Below, piece by piece: positions 32,757 to 40,876 of a stretch of 64,000 bases of DNA. Under the pieces are notes generated by a model that searched no databases, was not told where the DNA came from, and was given only the letters and a program-made list of their open reading frames with translations. Origin of the DNA: Chryseobacterium viscerum. Its GTDB lineage: Bacteria > Bacteroidota > Bacteroidia > Flavobacteriales > Weeksellaceae. The stretch spans positions 62,001-126,000 of the forward strand of contig NZ_JAPDFT010000006.1 of the NCBI RefSeq assembly GCF_025949665.1, given 5' to 3'. The first letter of the stretch is position 1. The number at the start of each line of letters is the position of its first letter. Position numbers and translations under genes: made by a program.

Positions 32757-34112
32757 TTAGTGATTATCATATTTTCTATCCATTACAAAATCTTCCATGA
32801 ATTTTGTAGTATAGTTTCCTGCAAGATAATCTTCATTATCCATCAGTTGTCTATGGAAAGGAATGGTAGTTTTTACTCCTTCAATATAGAATTCCTCAAG
32901 AGCACGTTTCATTTTAGCAATAGCTTCTTCACGGGTTTGAGCCGTAGTGATAAGCTTAGCAATCATAGAGTCGTAGTTAGAAGGGATTGTATATCCTGAA
33001 TATACGTGAGTATCTACTCTGATTCCGTGTCCGCCAGGAATGTTTAATCCTGTGATTTTTCCCGGAGATGGTCTGAAGTCTGCGTAAGGATCTTCTGCGT
33101 TGATTCTACACTCAATTGAGTGTAATTTAGGGTAATAATTGATTCCTGAAATAGGAGTTCCCGCAGCAAGAAGAATTTGTTCTCTGATCAGGTCATAATC
33201 AATTACCTGTTCTGTAATAGGGTGCTCTACCTGGATTCTTGTATTCATTTCCATGAAATAGAAATTTCTGTGCTTGTCTACAAGGAATTCGATAGTTCCT
33301 ACACCTTCGTATCCAATAAATTCAGCAGCTTTTACAGCAGCGTCACCCATTTTCTCACGAAGTTCATCTGTCATAAAAGGAGAAGGTGTTTCTTCCGTTA
33401 ATTTCTGATTTCTTCTCTGTACAGAACAGTCTCTTTCAGAAAGGTGGCAGGCTTTACCGAATTGGTCACCGGCAACCTGAATTTCGATGTGTCTAGGTTC
33501 TTCAATCAGTTTTTCCATATACATACCTCCGTTTCCGAAGGCAGCTACAGCTTCCTGAATTGCAGATTCCCAATGGTCTTTAAGGTCTTCAGCTTTCCAA
33601 ACAGCTCTCATCCCTTTTCCACCACCACCGGCAGTTGCTTTGATCATTACAGGATATCCTGTTTCTTCAGCTACTTTTACAGCGTGCTCGTAAGATTCGA
33701 TCAATCCGTCAGAACCTGGTACACATGGTACACCTGCAGCTTTCATGGTAGCTTTAGCATTCGCTTTATCTCCCATTTTTTCAATCTGTTCAGGAGAAGC
33801 ACCAATAAATTTGATGCCGTTCTTTTGACAGATTCTTGAGAAGTTAGCGTTTTCGGATAAGAATCCGTAACCTGGGTGAATGGCGTCAGCATTGGTAATT
33901 TCCGCAGCAGCAATAATGTTAGGGATTTTAAGATAGGAGTCTTTACTCATTGCAGGGCCAATACATACCGCTTCATCAGCAAATCTTACGTGAAGACTGT
34001 CTTTATCAGCAGTAGAGTATACTGCAACGGTTTTGATCCCCATTTCTTTACAAGTACGTAAAATACGCATTGCAATTTCGCCACGATTGGCTATTAATAT
34101 TTTTTTGAACAT
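32757..34112 (-). CDS. accC: Acetyl-CoA carboxylase biotin carboxylase subunit
   Basis: AccC carboxylates the biotin on AccB using ATP and bicarbonate. The 451-residue product has the N-terminal KILIANRGEIAMRILRTCKE, HPGYGFLSENANFSRICQ, the ATP-grasp glycine loop VMIKATAGGGGKGMRAVWKA near residue 160, EKLIEEPRHIEIQVAGDQFG, CSVQRRNQKLTEETPSPFM and EFLVDKHRNFYFMEMNTRIQ with VEHPITEQV. These include the catalytic Glu/Arg residues of the family. It follows accB after 91 AT-rich bases in the order rpmF-accB-accC. Confidence 0.97.
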   Translation of the reverse strand: MFKKILIANRGEIAMRILRTCKEMGIKTVAVYSTADKDSLHVRFADEAVCIGPAMSKDSYLKIPNIIAAAEITNADAIHPGYGFLSENANFSRICQKNGIKFIGASPEQIEKMGDKANAKATMKAAGVPCVPGSDGLIESYEHAVKVAEETGYPVMIKATAGGGGKGMRAVWKAEDLKDHWESAIQEAVAAFGNGGMYMEKLIEEPRHIEIQVAGDQFGKACHLSERDCSVQRRNQKLTEETPSPFMTDELREKMGDAAVKAAEFIGYEGVGTIEFLVDKHRNFYFMEMNTRIQVEHPITEQVIDYDLIREQILLAAGTPISGINYYPKLHSIECRINAEDPYADFRPSPGKITGLNIPGGHGIRVDTHVYSGYTIPSNYDSMIAKLITTAQTREEAIAKMKRALEEFYIEGVKTTIPFHRQLMDNEDYLAGNYTTKFMEDFVMDRKYDNH

Positions 34113-34203
34113 CTCCGAAATTTTAAATTATAAATTTTGAATTTTAAATTATTTTAAATGAAAAAGATTCATCTAAAATTTATAATCTTTAATCTAAAAT
34201 TCC

Positions 34204-34686
34204 TTAAGATGGATCTACCAAGAATAAAGGTTGGTCATACTCTACAGGAGTAGCATCGTCAACTAAGATTTTAACTATTTTTCCGCTGATTTCAGATTCA
34301 ATCTGGTTGAATAGCTTCATAGCTTCAATAACGCAAACTACTTTACCAACAGAAACTTCGTCACCTACATTTACAAATACATCTTTATCAGGAGATGGCT
34401 TTCTATAGAAAGTACCGATCATTGGAGATTTAATCGTTACATATTTGCTGTCATCAGATGCAGCTTCAGCTTTCTCAGCAGCAGGAGCAGCAGGAGTTGC
34501 AGCAGGTGCCGGAGCCGCTACAGCTTGTGGTGCAGTGTGGTATACTGCAGGCTGTGCATATACAGCGTCGCTTCCAGCTAATGGAGTTTTAATAGTGATT
34601 TCGAAATCTTTAGTCTTGTATTTTACTTCTGAAACTTCAGCTTTAGATACAAACTTAATAAGATTTTGTATGTCTTTAATGTCCAT
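34204..34686 (-). CDS. accB: Acetyl-CoA carboxylase biotin carboxyl carrier protein
   Basis: AccB carries the biotin that shuttles carboxyl groups between AccC and the AccA/AccD transferase. I start at 34686 (MDIKDIQNLIKFVSKAEVSE), the usual AccB N-terminus, giving 160 residues. An upstream in-frame ATG at 34752 would add 22 residues rich in Phe and Cys, foreign to the family. An Ala/Pro linker occupies about residues 58-88. The biotinyl domain follows with VKSPMIGTFYRKPSPDKD-like IKSPMIGTFYR and the biotin site VIEAMKLFNQIESE (modified Lys in EAMK). Confidence 0.96.
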   Translation of the reverse strand: MDIKDIQNLIKFVSKAEVSEVKYKTKDFEITIKTPLAGSDAVYAQPAVYHTAPQAVAAPAPAATPAAPAAEKAEAASDDSKYVTIKSPMIGTFYRKPSPDKDVFVNVGDEVSVGKVVCVIEAMKLFNQIESEISGKIVKILVDDATPVEYDQPLFLVDPS

Positions 34687-34813
34687 AAATTTGATATTTG
34701 ATTTTGGGTCAAAGATACCAAAAAAACGTAAAAAACAACAAAAAACCGCCAAATTTTATCAAAATTGGGCGGTTTTTGTATTAAAACGAGGCTTTTTCAA
34801 TGAAAAGCAACTC

Positions 34814-35017
34814 TTAGTTTTCTTCAGTAGCAGCTACTTCTTTTTCCAATACTACTTTACCTCTGTAGTAAAGTTTTCCTTCATGCCAGTGAGCTCTGTG
34901 GTATAGGTGAAGCTCTCCTGTTGTTGCATCTTTAGCTAATTGAGGAACTACAGCTTTGTAGTGAGTTCTTCTCTTATCTCTTCTTGTGGACGACTGTCTT
35001 CTCTTTGGATGTGCCAT
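34814..35017 (-). CDS. rpmF: 50S ribosomal protein L32 (bL32)
   Basis: L32 is a small protein near the peptidyl-transferase side of the large subunit. The 67-residue product starts MAHPKRRQSSTRRDKRRTHY, the family signature, and continues VVPQLAKDATTGELHLYHRA and HWHEGKLYYRGKVV. The four zinc-binding cysteines of many L32 proteins are absent, as in other Bacteroidota, so this is the zinc-free type. The gene follows yceD by 67 bases, an order widespread in bacteria (yceD-rpmF). Confidence 0.97.
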   Translation of the reverse strand: MAHPKRRQSSTRRDKRRTHYKAVVPQLAKDATTGELHLYHRAHWHEGKLYYRGKVVLEKEVAATEEN

Positions 35018-35084
35018 TTTCTAATAACTTTTTTAATTGATGAGCGATGAGATTCATCATCTCATCATATTTAAATTATTCTAT

Positions 35085-35615
35085 TTAATTATTGTCTCTT
35101 AACTTTCTTAAAGCATCCCATCTAGGATCACTTTCATGTTCTTCCTCTTCTGTTTCCTCAATCTCTTTCGGACTGAACTGGTCTAGAATTTCAAGATCTT
35201 CATCACTTACATTCGGTGAAACTTTTTTCATAGGGATAGAAAGCATTACATTTTCATAAATCAAATGTGCTACATTGAAAGCATGCTCTGCAGTAGGAAT
35301 GGTAATAACATCTTCATTGCTGTCATCATATTCTTCCCCGAAATTCACTAAAATCTTGATTTCATTCTCAATAGGATAGTCAAAATCTTCATTTGTAATA
35401 TCACAAACCAACTCAACCAATCCATTAATTTTAATCTCAAATTCTAAAAAAGTAGTGTGTTTATCAAGTGATACATTCACTTCTATTCTAGGATTTGTAA
35501 ATTCCTGCTCAGTGTCAAATAATTGAAAGAACGTTTTATCTATCTCAAACTTGAACTCGTGTTTTCCGTTTTTTAGTCCGGAAAAGCTTACGTCATAGTT
35601 TCTTAACTTGTCCAT
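35085..35615 (-). CDS. YceD/DUF177 family protein
   Basis: DUF177 (YceD) proteins are encoded next to rpmF in most bacteria. In plants and E. coli they are tied to 23S rRNA processing or stability. I start at 35615 (MDKLRNYDVSFSGLKNGKHE), giving 176 residues. The longer frame from 35630 adds MHTHF without support. Seen features are ELVCDITNEDFDYPIENEIK, with a single cysteine where many family members have CxxC pairs, and an acidic C-terminus (EIEETEEEEHESDPRWDALR). The closing DPRWDALRKL is the typical family end. Confidence 0.88.
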   Translation of the reverse strand: MDKLRNYDVSFSGLKNGKHEFKFEIDKTFFQLFDTEQEFTNPRIEVNVSLDKHTTFLEFEIKINGLVELVCDITNEDFDYPIENEIKILVNFGEEYDDSNEDVITIPTAEHAFNVAHLIYENVMLSIPMKKVSPNVSDEDLEILDQFSPKEIEETEEEEHESDPRWDALRKLRDNN

Positions 35616-35699
35616 AAAATGAGTGTGCAAAAATATGCATTTTTTTTATAATAACAAATAAAATCTGAAACAAATTAATTTAAAATTTGTTTTAAAGAT

Positions 35700-36791
35700 T
35701 TATCCTTCAGTTTCCTCCGGTAGATCCTCATCTATTCCGTTGTCTACAACCATTTTTCTAGGCTGCATGCGGTCGTTCATAAGTTCACTGTATTCACTTC
35801 TGTTCTTGAAAATTTTAATTGCAGTGAATATTGCTTCCGTAAAACTCTGCTCATCAGCAATATTTTTTCCTGCAATATCATAAGCAACGCCGTGATCCGG
35901 AGAAGTTCTGATAAAAGGAAGTCCTGCTGTATAGTTTACACCTTCTTCATATGCTAATGTTTTGAAAGGTGCTAATCCCTGGTCGTGATACATTGCTAAA
36001 ACCGCATCGAAATTTTTGTATTTGCCTGGCTGGAAGAAGCTGTCTGCCGGGAAAGGACCGAATGCCAATGTTCCGTTGTCAGAAAGTTCTTTAATTGCCG
36101 GGCTGATGATTTCAATTTCTTCATTTCCAATAACACCGCCATCTCCGGCATGAGGATTTAATCCCAGTACAGCAATTTTAGGCTTTTGAATACAGAAGTC
36201 TTCTATAAGTGTTTGGTTCAGAACTCTGATCTGTTTCTTTATTTTTTCCTTGGAAATATTTTCAGCTACCTGTGCAATTGGAATATGGTGTGTGGATACA
36301 GCTACTTTAAGATCTTCAGTTACAAGGAACATCAATCCCTTTTTGCTGAATTTCTCTTCAAAGTATCCTGTATGTCCGGCATGTTTAAAGCCCATTTTCA
36401 CCATTTCATCTTTGTTGATTGGAGCGGTTACCAAAACATCAATCTCTCCTTTCATCAAAGCTTCAGTTGCGGCTTCCAAAGAGTCAATAGCCATTTTGGT
36501 AGACTCTTCTGTAGGAACTCCCAGTTCTACATTAACGTTTTCCTTCGTCAGGTTAAGCATGTTAAGTTTCCCTGCCTGAGCCTGTGAAGCTTCATTAATA
36601 TAGTTGAAATTAAGATTCAGCTTAAAAATGTTTTTCTGATAAGTGAATAATTTTCCCGAACCAAAAATTACAGGAGTGAAAAAATCTGTAATGGTTTTGT
36701 CTTTCAGAGACTTCATAATGATCTCCGGGCCTATGCCGTTGAAATCACCGATTGAAATTCCTACTCGTACTTTATGGTTTTTTGGGCTCAT
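35700..36791 (-). CDS. pdxA: 4-hydroxythreonine-4-phosphate dehydrogenase
   Basis: PdxA oxidises 4-phosphohydroxy-threonine in pyridoxal phosphate synthesis (DXP-dependent route). The 363-residue product has VRVGISIGDFNGIGPEIIMK, VLVTAPINKDEMVKMGFKHA with GHTGYFEEKFS, VAVSTHHIPIAQVAENI, KPKIAVLGLNPHAGDGGVIG, and the metal-site motif AVLAMYHDQGLAPFKTLAYE. It continues with AGLPFIRTSPDHGVAYDIAG. These include the histidines that bind the divalent metal. It heads the leftward run pdxA-yceD-rpmF-accB-accC and is divergent from ribE across a 48-base gap. Confidence 0.96.
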   Translation of the reverse strand: MSPKNHKVRVGISIGDFNGIGPEIIMKSLKDKTITDFFTPVIFGSGKLFTYQKNIFKLNLNFNYINEASQAQAGKLNMLNLTKENVNVELGVPTEESTKMAIDSLEAATEALMKGEIDVLVTAPINKDEMVKMGFKHAGHTGYFEEKFSKKGLMFLVTEDLKVAVSTHHIPIAQVAENISKEKIKKQIRVLNQTLIEDFCIQKPKIAVLGLNPHAGDGGVIGNEEIEIISPAIKELSDNGTLAFGPFPADSFFQPGKYKNFDAVLAMYHDQGLAPFKTLAYEEGVNYTAGLPFIRTSPDHGVAYDIAGKNIADEQSFTEAIFTAIKIFKNRSEYSELMNDRMQPRKMVVDNGIDEDLPEETEG

Positions 36792-36797
36792 TTTGAT

Positions 36798-36827
36798 TAT
36801 CTTTGAAGATTATAATTTACAAATTTA
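36798..36827. promoter_or_regulatory. Divergent -7 boxes of ribE (+) and pdxA (-)
   Basis: TATCTTTG at 36798-36805 on the plus strand and TAAATTTG on the minus strand at 36820-36827 both match TAnnTTTG. They face outward from the 48-base gap, so the two transcription units share and overlap their promoters. Confidence 0.5.
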
Positions 36828-36839
36828 GCAAAAAATAAT

Positions 36840-37424
36840 ATGTTCACAGGAATTATTGAAGCAGTTGGTGTTATTGAGAGGATTGAAGAAAAAGGAAGCA
36901 ATATAGATTTTACCTTGACATGCCCCTTTACAAACGAATTAAAAATAGACCAGAGTCTTGCACATAACGGCTGCTGCCTTACAGTTGTTGAAATAAAAGA
37001 CAATCAATATGTAGTAACCGCCATCAACGAAACATTGGAAAAAACCAATCTTGGAAAATGGGAATTGGGAACCGTGGTGAATCTGGAACGCTGTATGAAG
37101 ATGGATGGAAGGCTGGATGGACATATCGTTCAGGGACATGTTGATAAAACAGGTGAAATAGTGGGGATTGAAAACAAAGACGGAAGTTATTTCATTACAA
37201 TGAAATATGCTCATGACGGGAATTTTGTAACGGTGCCTCAGGGATCAATCACGGTAAACGGAATCAGTCTTACGGTGGCAAAAAGTGAAGATGCTCAGTT
37301 TTCTGTAGCCATTATTCCTTATACATGGGAATTTACCAATATGAAACATTTAAAAATTGGTGACAAAGTGAACCTGGAATTTGATATCATTGGTAAGTAT
37401 ATTGCTAGGTTAATTAAAAAGTAG
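36840..37424 (+). CDS. ribE: Riboflavin synthase
   Basis: Riboflavin synthase dismutates two 6,7-dimethyl-8-ribityllumazines into riboflavin and a pyrimidine. The 194-residue product has two lumazine-binding barrels: MFTGIIEAVGVIERI at the start and HNGCCLTVVEIKDNQYVVTA; then GRLDGHIVQGHVDKTGEIVG and GSITVNGISLTVAKSEDAQF with IIPYTWEFTNMKHLKIGDKV. The family's tandem duplication and MFTGII start are intact. The histidine kinase starts one base after its stop. Confidence 0.96.
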   Translation: MFTGIIEAVGVIERIEEKGSNIDFTLTCPFTNELKIDQSLAHNGCCLTVVEIKDNQYVVTAINETLEKTNLGKWELGTVVNLERCMKMDGRLDGHIVQGHVDKTGEIVGIENKDGSYFITMKYAHDGNFVTVPQGSITVNGISLTVAKSEDAQFSVAIIPYTWEFTNMKHLKIGDKVNLEFDIIGKYIARLIKK

Positions 37425-37425
37425 A

Positions 37426-38880
37426 ATGTCGATTAATAAGTATAAAGGATATAGCTTAAGGAACCGTGTGTTTTTCGGTTTCCTGCTGGTATGTTTTTTA
37501 AGTGTTGTGGCTACGTCGCTTGTACCTTATTTTGTACTGAGAAATCACTCTCTGCAGCAAAGTAATATTGATATGCAGGATAAGACGAATGCTGTAATGA
37601 GATATCTGGATTACGCGGTAAGCCAGACGCTTATTGAAACAAAAGATCTTCCGGAGGTTTTGGGGAATAAAATCTTCGAAATAGCGGATATCAACCAGCA
37701 TGACATTTTTATTTACGATCTGAAAGGGGATTATTTACTTTCCAATAAAGATGAAGCTTTAGTTGAGCAGAAAACCATTCCTATAGAAATCATCAATAAG
37801 ATTCTGTCTACCGATGCAAGAGTAGATATGGTTAATTATGATGCTGCTAAAGATGCAAAACTTACTTCTTCATATCTTTTGTTGAAAAATAATGAGCTTG
37901 AACCTATCGGAATTGTCTATATTCCTTTATATCATAATGAATCTGCCTACCTGGAGGTTCTTCATCAATATGTAAAATACATTCTTTTAGTCGATATATT
38001 TCTTATTCTGTTTAGTATCTGGATTAGCTGGGTGACATCTAACAGTCTTGCGAAGACAATCACAAAATTCTCTGATATGATTACCCGTATTACATTATTT
38101 GAAAATGAAATGCGTCCTATCAGATATTATAAAAATGATGAGCTTAATGCTTTGGCGAGAGCTTATAACAGAATGATTCTGCAGATCCAGGATCAGAAAG
38201 AAAGACTTAGATTCAAAGCATCTGAAGAAGCCTGGAGAGAAATGGCCAAGCAGGTTGCCCATGAGGTGAAAAACCCATTGACTCCGATGAAATTGACGAT
38301 TCAGAATTTTGAAAGAAAATTTGATCCCGAAGATCCGAATATCAGAGAAAGGGTAAAACAAATGAGTAAAACAATTGTGGATCAGATAGACCTTATTGCA
38401 ACGGTAGCTTCAGCTTTCTCAGAATTTGCGAAACTCCCTGAAAAAAATAATGAGGTGATCAATCTGAATACAGAGGTTGAGGATATTCTCCGTGTCTTCA
38501 ATGATGATAGTATCTTTATGCATGCCAATAAGAGCAATATTATGATCAATATGGATAGAATTTATCTTTCCAGGATTATAACCAATCTTGTTACCAATGC
38601 AAAACAGGCAGAAAGTGATGAAAGAAAACTGATCATCAATGTAGATGTGGAACAGCACCAGAGAAGAGTGATTATTTCTGTTCAGGATAACGGAATAGGA
38701 ATTCCTGAAAACATGTATGAAAGAATCTTTGAACCGAATTTTACTTCTAAGAGCAGTGGAATGGGACTAGGCTTATCCATGGTAAGAAAAATGATTGAAG
38801 ATTATAAAGGAGAGATCTCGGTGAAATCCGAAGTAGGAAAGGGGTCAACGTTCATTATTACACTGCCTACCAATTTATAG
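37426..38880 (+). CDS. Membrane sensor histidine kinase (NtrY-like)
   Basis: The 484-residue product has a transmembrane helix near residues 14-36, a periplasmic sensor region of about 150 residues, a second helix near 184-204 and a HAMP-like linker. The H-box AKQVAHEVKNPLTPMKLTIQ carries the phospho-acceptor at His279. A HATPase follows: N-box NLVTNAKQAESDER, G1 DNGIGIPENMYERIFEPNF and G2 SGMGLGLSMVRKMIEDYKG. HEVKNPLTPMK is typical of NtrY/WalK-like kinases. No response regulator is adjacent, so it is an orphan here. Its stop overlaps the GTG of trmN6 by one base. Ligand unknown. Confidence 0.9.
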   Translation: MSINKYKGYSLRNRVFFGFLLVCFLSVVATSLVPYFVLRNHSLQQSNIDMQDKTNAVMRYLDYAVSQTLIETKDLPEVLGNKIFEIADINQHDIFIYDLKGDYLLSNKDEALVEQKTIPIEIINKILSTDARVDMVNYDAAKDAKLTSSYLLLKNNELEPIGIVYIPLYHNESAYLEVLHQYVKYILLVDIFLILFSIWISWVTSNSLAKTITKFSDMITRITLFENEMRPIRYYKNDELNALARAYNRMILQIQDQKERLRFKASEEAWREMAKQVAHEVKNPLTPMKLTIQNFERKFDPEDPNIRERVKQMSKTIVDQIDLIATVASAFSEFAKLPEKNNEVINLNTEVEDILRVFNDDSIFMHANKSNIMINMDRIYLSRIITNLVTNAKQAESDERKLIINVDVEQHQRRVIISVQDNGIGIPENMYERIFEPNFTSKSSGMGLGLSMVRKMIEDYKGEISVKSEVGKGSTFIITLPTNL

Positions 38881-39572
38881 TGAAACCTTTTACATTTAAG
38901 CAATTTAAAATTGAACAGTCTAAAGACGTCTTCCGTGTAGGAACAGACGGTGTTCTGCTTGGTGCGTTGGCTAATGTTCGCAATGCTTCCCATGTTTTGG
39001 AAGTAGGAACGGGAACAGGGCTGATCTCCTTAATGCTGGCGCAAAGAAATCCACAGGCTCATTTTTTAGGGTTGGATATTAACGGAGATGCAGCAGCGCT
39101 TACTCAACTTAATTTTGGAAACACACCTTTTCATACAAGGCTGAAAAACAGGCATCAGGATTTTAAAACTTTCGAGACAGAAGAACGGTTTGATCTTATC
39201 GTTTCCAATCCTCCTTACTTTGAAGAATCGGGATCGGAGAAGGATAAGATTGCCCGTCAAACGGTGGAATTAAACTTTATCCAGTTAATATCCAAGGCGT
39301 CTAAGCTTTTGTCTGAAGGTGGAATTTTTTCCGTAATTATTCCTGTTGAAGCAGGAGATGTTTTTATTTCAATTGGAAAAGAAAACGGACTGTTTCTGAA
39401 CCGTAGGGTAAATATCAAAGGAATTGAGAATTCAAAAGCTAAAAGACTGATTCTTGAGTTCTCATTACAAGAAAAAGAAATCAATGAATCTGACTTTATT
39501 ATAGAAAAAAGTCCGAGACAATACTCGGACCAATATCTTGAACTCACTAAAGAGTTTCATGTTTTTAAATAG
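38880..39572 (+). CDS. tRNA1(Val) (adenine-N6)-methyltransferase (TrmN6-like)
   Basis: The family methylates A37 of tRNA-Val. The 230-residue product starts with GTG at 38880 (MKPFTFKQFKIEQSKDVFRV, then GTDGVLLGAL), which overlaps the last base of the kinase stop (TAGTG), so translation is coupled. It has the SAM site VLEVGTGTGLISLMLAQRNP and the N6-adenine methyltransferase motif LIVSNPPYFEESG (NPPY) near residue 114, followed by FIQLISKASKLLSEGGIFSV. The C-terminal YLELTKEFHVFK is typical. The gene is probably co-transcribed with ribE and the kinase. Confidence 0.9.
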   Translation: MKPFTFKQFKIEQSKDVFRVGTDGVLLGALANVRNASHVLEVGTGTGLISLMLAQRNPQAHFLGLDINGDAAALTQLNFGNTPFHTRLKNRHQDFKTFETEERFDLIVSNPPYFEESGSEKDKIARQTVELNFIQLISKASKLLSEGGIFSVIIPVEAGDVFISIGKENGLFLNRRVNIKGIENSKAKRLILEFSLQEKEINESDFIIEKSPRQYSDQYLELTKEFHVFK

Positions 39573-39575
39573 AGA

Positions 39576-39605
39576 AGTTAGAATTTAGTAATTTCTGACT
39601 TTTTA
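39576..39605 (+). terminator. Terminator of the ribE-kinase-trmN6 unit
   Basis: AGTTAGAA pairs with TTCTGACT (one G-T pair) around nine bases and is followed by TTTTTAA. It lies just after the trmN6 stop. Confidence 0.65.
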
Positions 39606-39618
39606 ATCGTTTAAATTC

Positions 39619-40329
39619 TTATTCAAACAATTCTGCTGTATCCAATACAGATACTTTTCCATCTTCACATCTGATAGCTTCACCAGGGAAGTTTTGAATC
39701 ATGTGGTAATCGTGTGTTGCCATTACTACTGCTGCGCCGTTTTCAAGGGCTACCTGTTTCAATAGTGTCATAATTTCGTTGGAAGTTTCTGGATCCAGGT
39801 TTCCTGTAGGTTCATCCGCTAAGATAAGATCAGGGTGGTTAAGAAGGGCTCTTGCGATGGCAATACGCTGCTGTTCACCTCCGGAAAGCTCGTGTGGCAT
39901 TTTGTGCTTTTTGCTTTTCATGTTCACGCTTCCCAAAACCTCATTGATGCGGTCTTCTATTTTTACTTTGTCATTCCAGCCTGTTGCTTCAAGAACGAAT
40001 TTTAAGTTTTTTTCAACCGTTCTGTCAGAAAGTAACTGGAAATCCTGGAATACGATTCCTAATTTTCTTCTTAAGTTAGGGATATCAGACGGTTTTAGCT
40101 TTGCCAGGTCAAATCCTACAACAGCTCCGTGTCCTGATGCTAATGGAATGTGTCCGTAAAGCGTTTTCAGAAGGGAACTTTTTCCGGAACCTGTTTTTCC
40201 GATAAGATAGCAGAATCTACCTTTTTTAATGTTAAGATTTACATCAGAAAGTACAGTGAAGTTTTTTTGCGCAATCTTTGCGTTTTGTAAACTTATAATA
40301 TTGTCTCCGGAGATATTTGTATGTGGCAT
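39619..40329 (-). CDS. ftsE: Cell division ATP-binding protein FtsE
   Basis: FtsE is the ATPase of the FtsEX complex that drives peptidoglycan hydrolases at the septum. The 236-residue ABC ATPase has Walker A IGKTGSGKSSLLKTLYG near residue 43, Q-loop LGIVFQDFQLLSDRTVEKN, signature HELSGGEQQRIAIARALLNH, Walker B LILADEPTGNLDPETSNEIM and the H-loop VVMATHDYHMI. The LSDRTVEKN and PTGNLDPETS words fit FtsE. No ftsX-like permease is adjacent, which differs from the usual ftsE-ftsX arrangement. It is a single gene with a -7 box at 40356-40363. Confidence 0.85.
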   Translation of the reverse strand: MPHTNISGDNIISLQNAKIAQKNFTVLSDVNLNIKKGRFCYLIGKTGSGKSSLLKTLYGHIPLASGHGAVVGFDLAKLKPSDIPNLRRKLGIVFQDFQLLSDRTVEKNLKFVLEATGWNDKVKIEDRINEVLGSVNMKSKKHKMPHELSGGEQQRIAIARALLNHPDLILADEPTGNLDPETSNEIMTLLKQVALENGAAVVMATHDYHMIQNFPGEAIRCEDGKVSVLDTAELFE

Positions 40330-40355
40330 AATTTAATTTTAAAGGCTGTTTCTAA

Positions 40356-40363
40356 CAAAAATA
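40356..40363 (-). promoter_or_regulatory. -7 promoter box of ftsE
   Basis: The minus strand reads TATTTTTG, matching TAnnTTTG, 27 bases before the ATG. Confidence 0.5.
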
Positions 40364-40431
40364 TTTCAACTTTTAAAAATAGAAAAAGATGTTGATGTAG
40401 CCTAAATTTTAGTAAATTTTAACAACAAAAA

Positions 40432-40458
40432 ATGCCTGAAAAGGAACTTCTCAAGCAT
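40432..40458 (-). terminator. Terminator of rpmH
   Basis: On the minus strand ATGCTTGAGAAG pairs with CTTTTCAGGCAT around TTC with three mismatches and is followed by TTTTTTG. It lies 25 bases past the rpmH stop. Confidence 0.65.
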
Positions 40459-40482
40459 GTTTTGTATATGATAATAAAAAGA

Positions 40483-40641
40483 TTATCTCTTAGCGCGTGC
40501 AGCACTTACAGTTAAACTCTTTCTGCCTTTAGCTCTTCTCGCAGCCAAAACTCTTCTTCCATTTGGCGTAGACATTCTTTCTCTGAAACCGTGTTTGTTT
40601 CTTCTTTTTCTTTCTGATGGCTGGAATGTTCTTTTACTCAT
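40483..40641 (-). CDS. rpmH: 50S ribosomal protein L34 (bL34)
   Basis: L34 is a very basic protein at the base of the large subunit. The 52-residue product reads MSKRTFQPSERKRRNKHGFR, then ERMSTPNGRRVLAARRAKGR and ends KSLTVSAARAKR. It matches the L34 signature (KRTFQPS, HGFRxRM.T..GR.VL.ARR.KGR). It is below the usual length cut-off for open frames but clearly real: it has a full promoter (40686-40715) and a terminator (40432-40458). rnpA and dnaA, its common partners, are not adjacent. Confidence 0.96.
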   Translation of the reverse strand: MSKRTFQPSERKRRNKHGFRERMSTPNGRRVLAARRAKGRKSLTVSAARAKR

Positions 40642-40685
40642 TACTATATGTTTAAATCGTAATTAATCTATTAATTTTCAGGTTG

Positions 40686-40715
40686 CAAAGATATATAAAT
40701 TTTTATAAGTTACAA
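40686..40715 (-). promoter_or_regulatory. Promoter of rpmH
   Basis: On the minus strand TTG (40713-40715) and TATCTTTG (40686-40693) are separated by 19 bases, a full flavobacterial promoter. The leader is about 40 bases. Confidence 0.75.
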
Positions 40716-40836
40716 ACTTTAATTATTTTTTTTTGAAATTAAATGCAATGTTTTTTTATTGAACAATGGCAAACCCCTGATAAGAATACCATTTCTCTGT
40801 GCAAAAATAATATTTAAATGATTTATATAAAAGCTC

Positions 40837-40844
40837 TATCTTTG
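40837..40844 (+). promoter_or_regulatory. -7 promoter box of the nrnA-like gene
   Basis: TATCTTTG matches TAnnTTTG and lies 32 bases before the ATG at 40877. Confidence 0.5.
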
Positions 40845-40876
40845 AAAACTTTAATTTTAACGAAAATAAACACCCG

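Noticed and set aside
34113..34203. AT-rich repeats between accC and accB (AATTTTAAATTATAAATTTT-like)
   Set aside because: They look like low-complexity intergenic DNA with many chance palindromes. No stable hairpin or coding frame stands out.
34687..34752. Longer start of accB
   Set aside because: The added 22 residues do not resemble any AccB N-terminus; the MDIKDIQNL start is the family pattern.
34445..34906. 153-residue plus-strand open frame rich in Ala and Gly
   Set aside because: It lies antisense to accB and the rpmF end. Its composition mirrors the Ala/Pro linker of AccB, and both minus-strand genes are certain.
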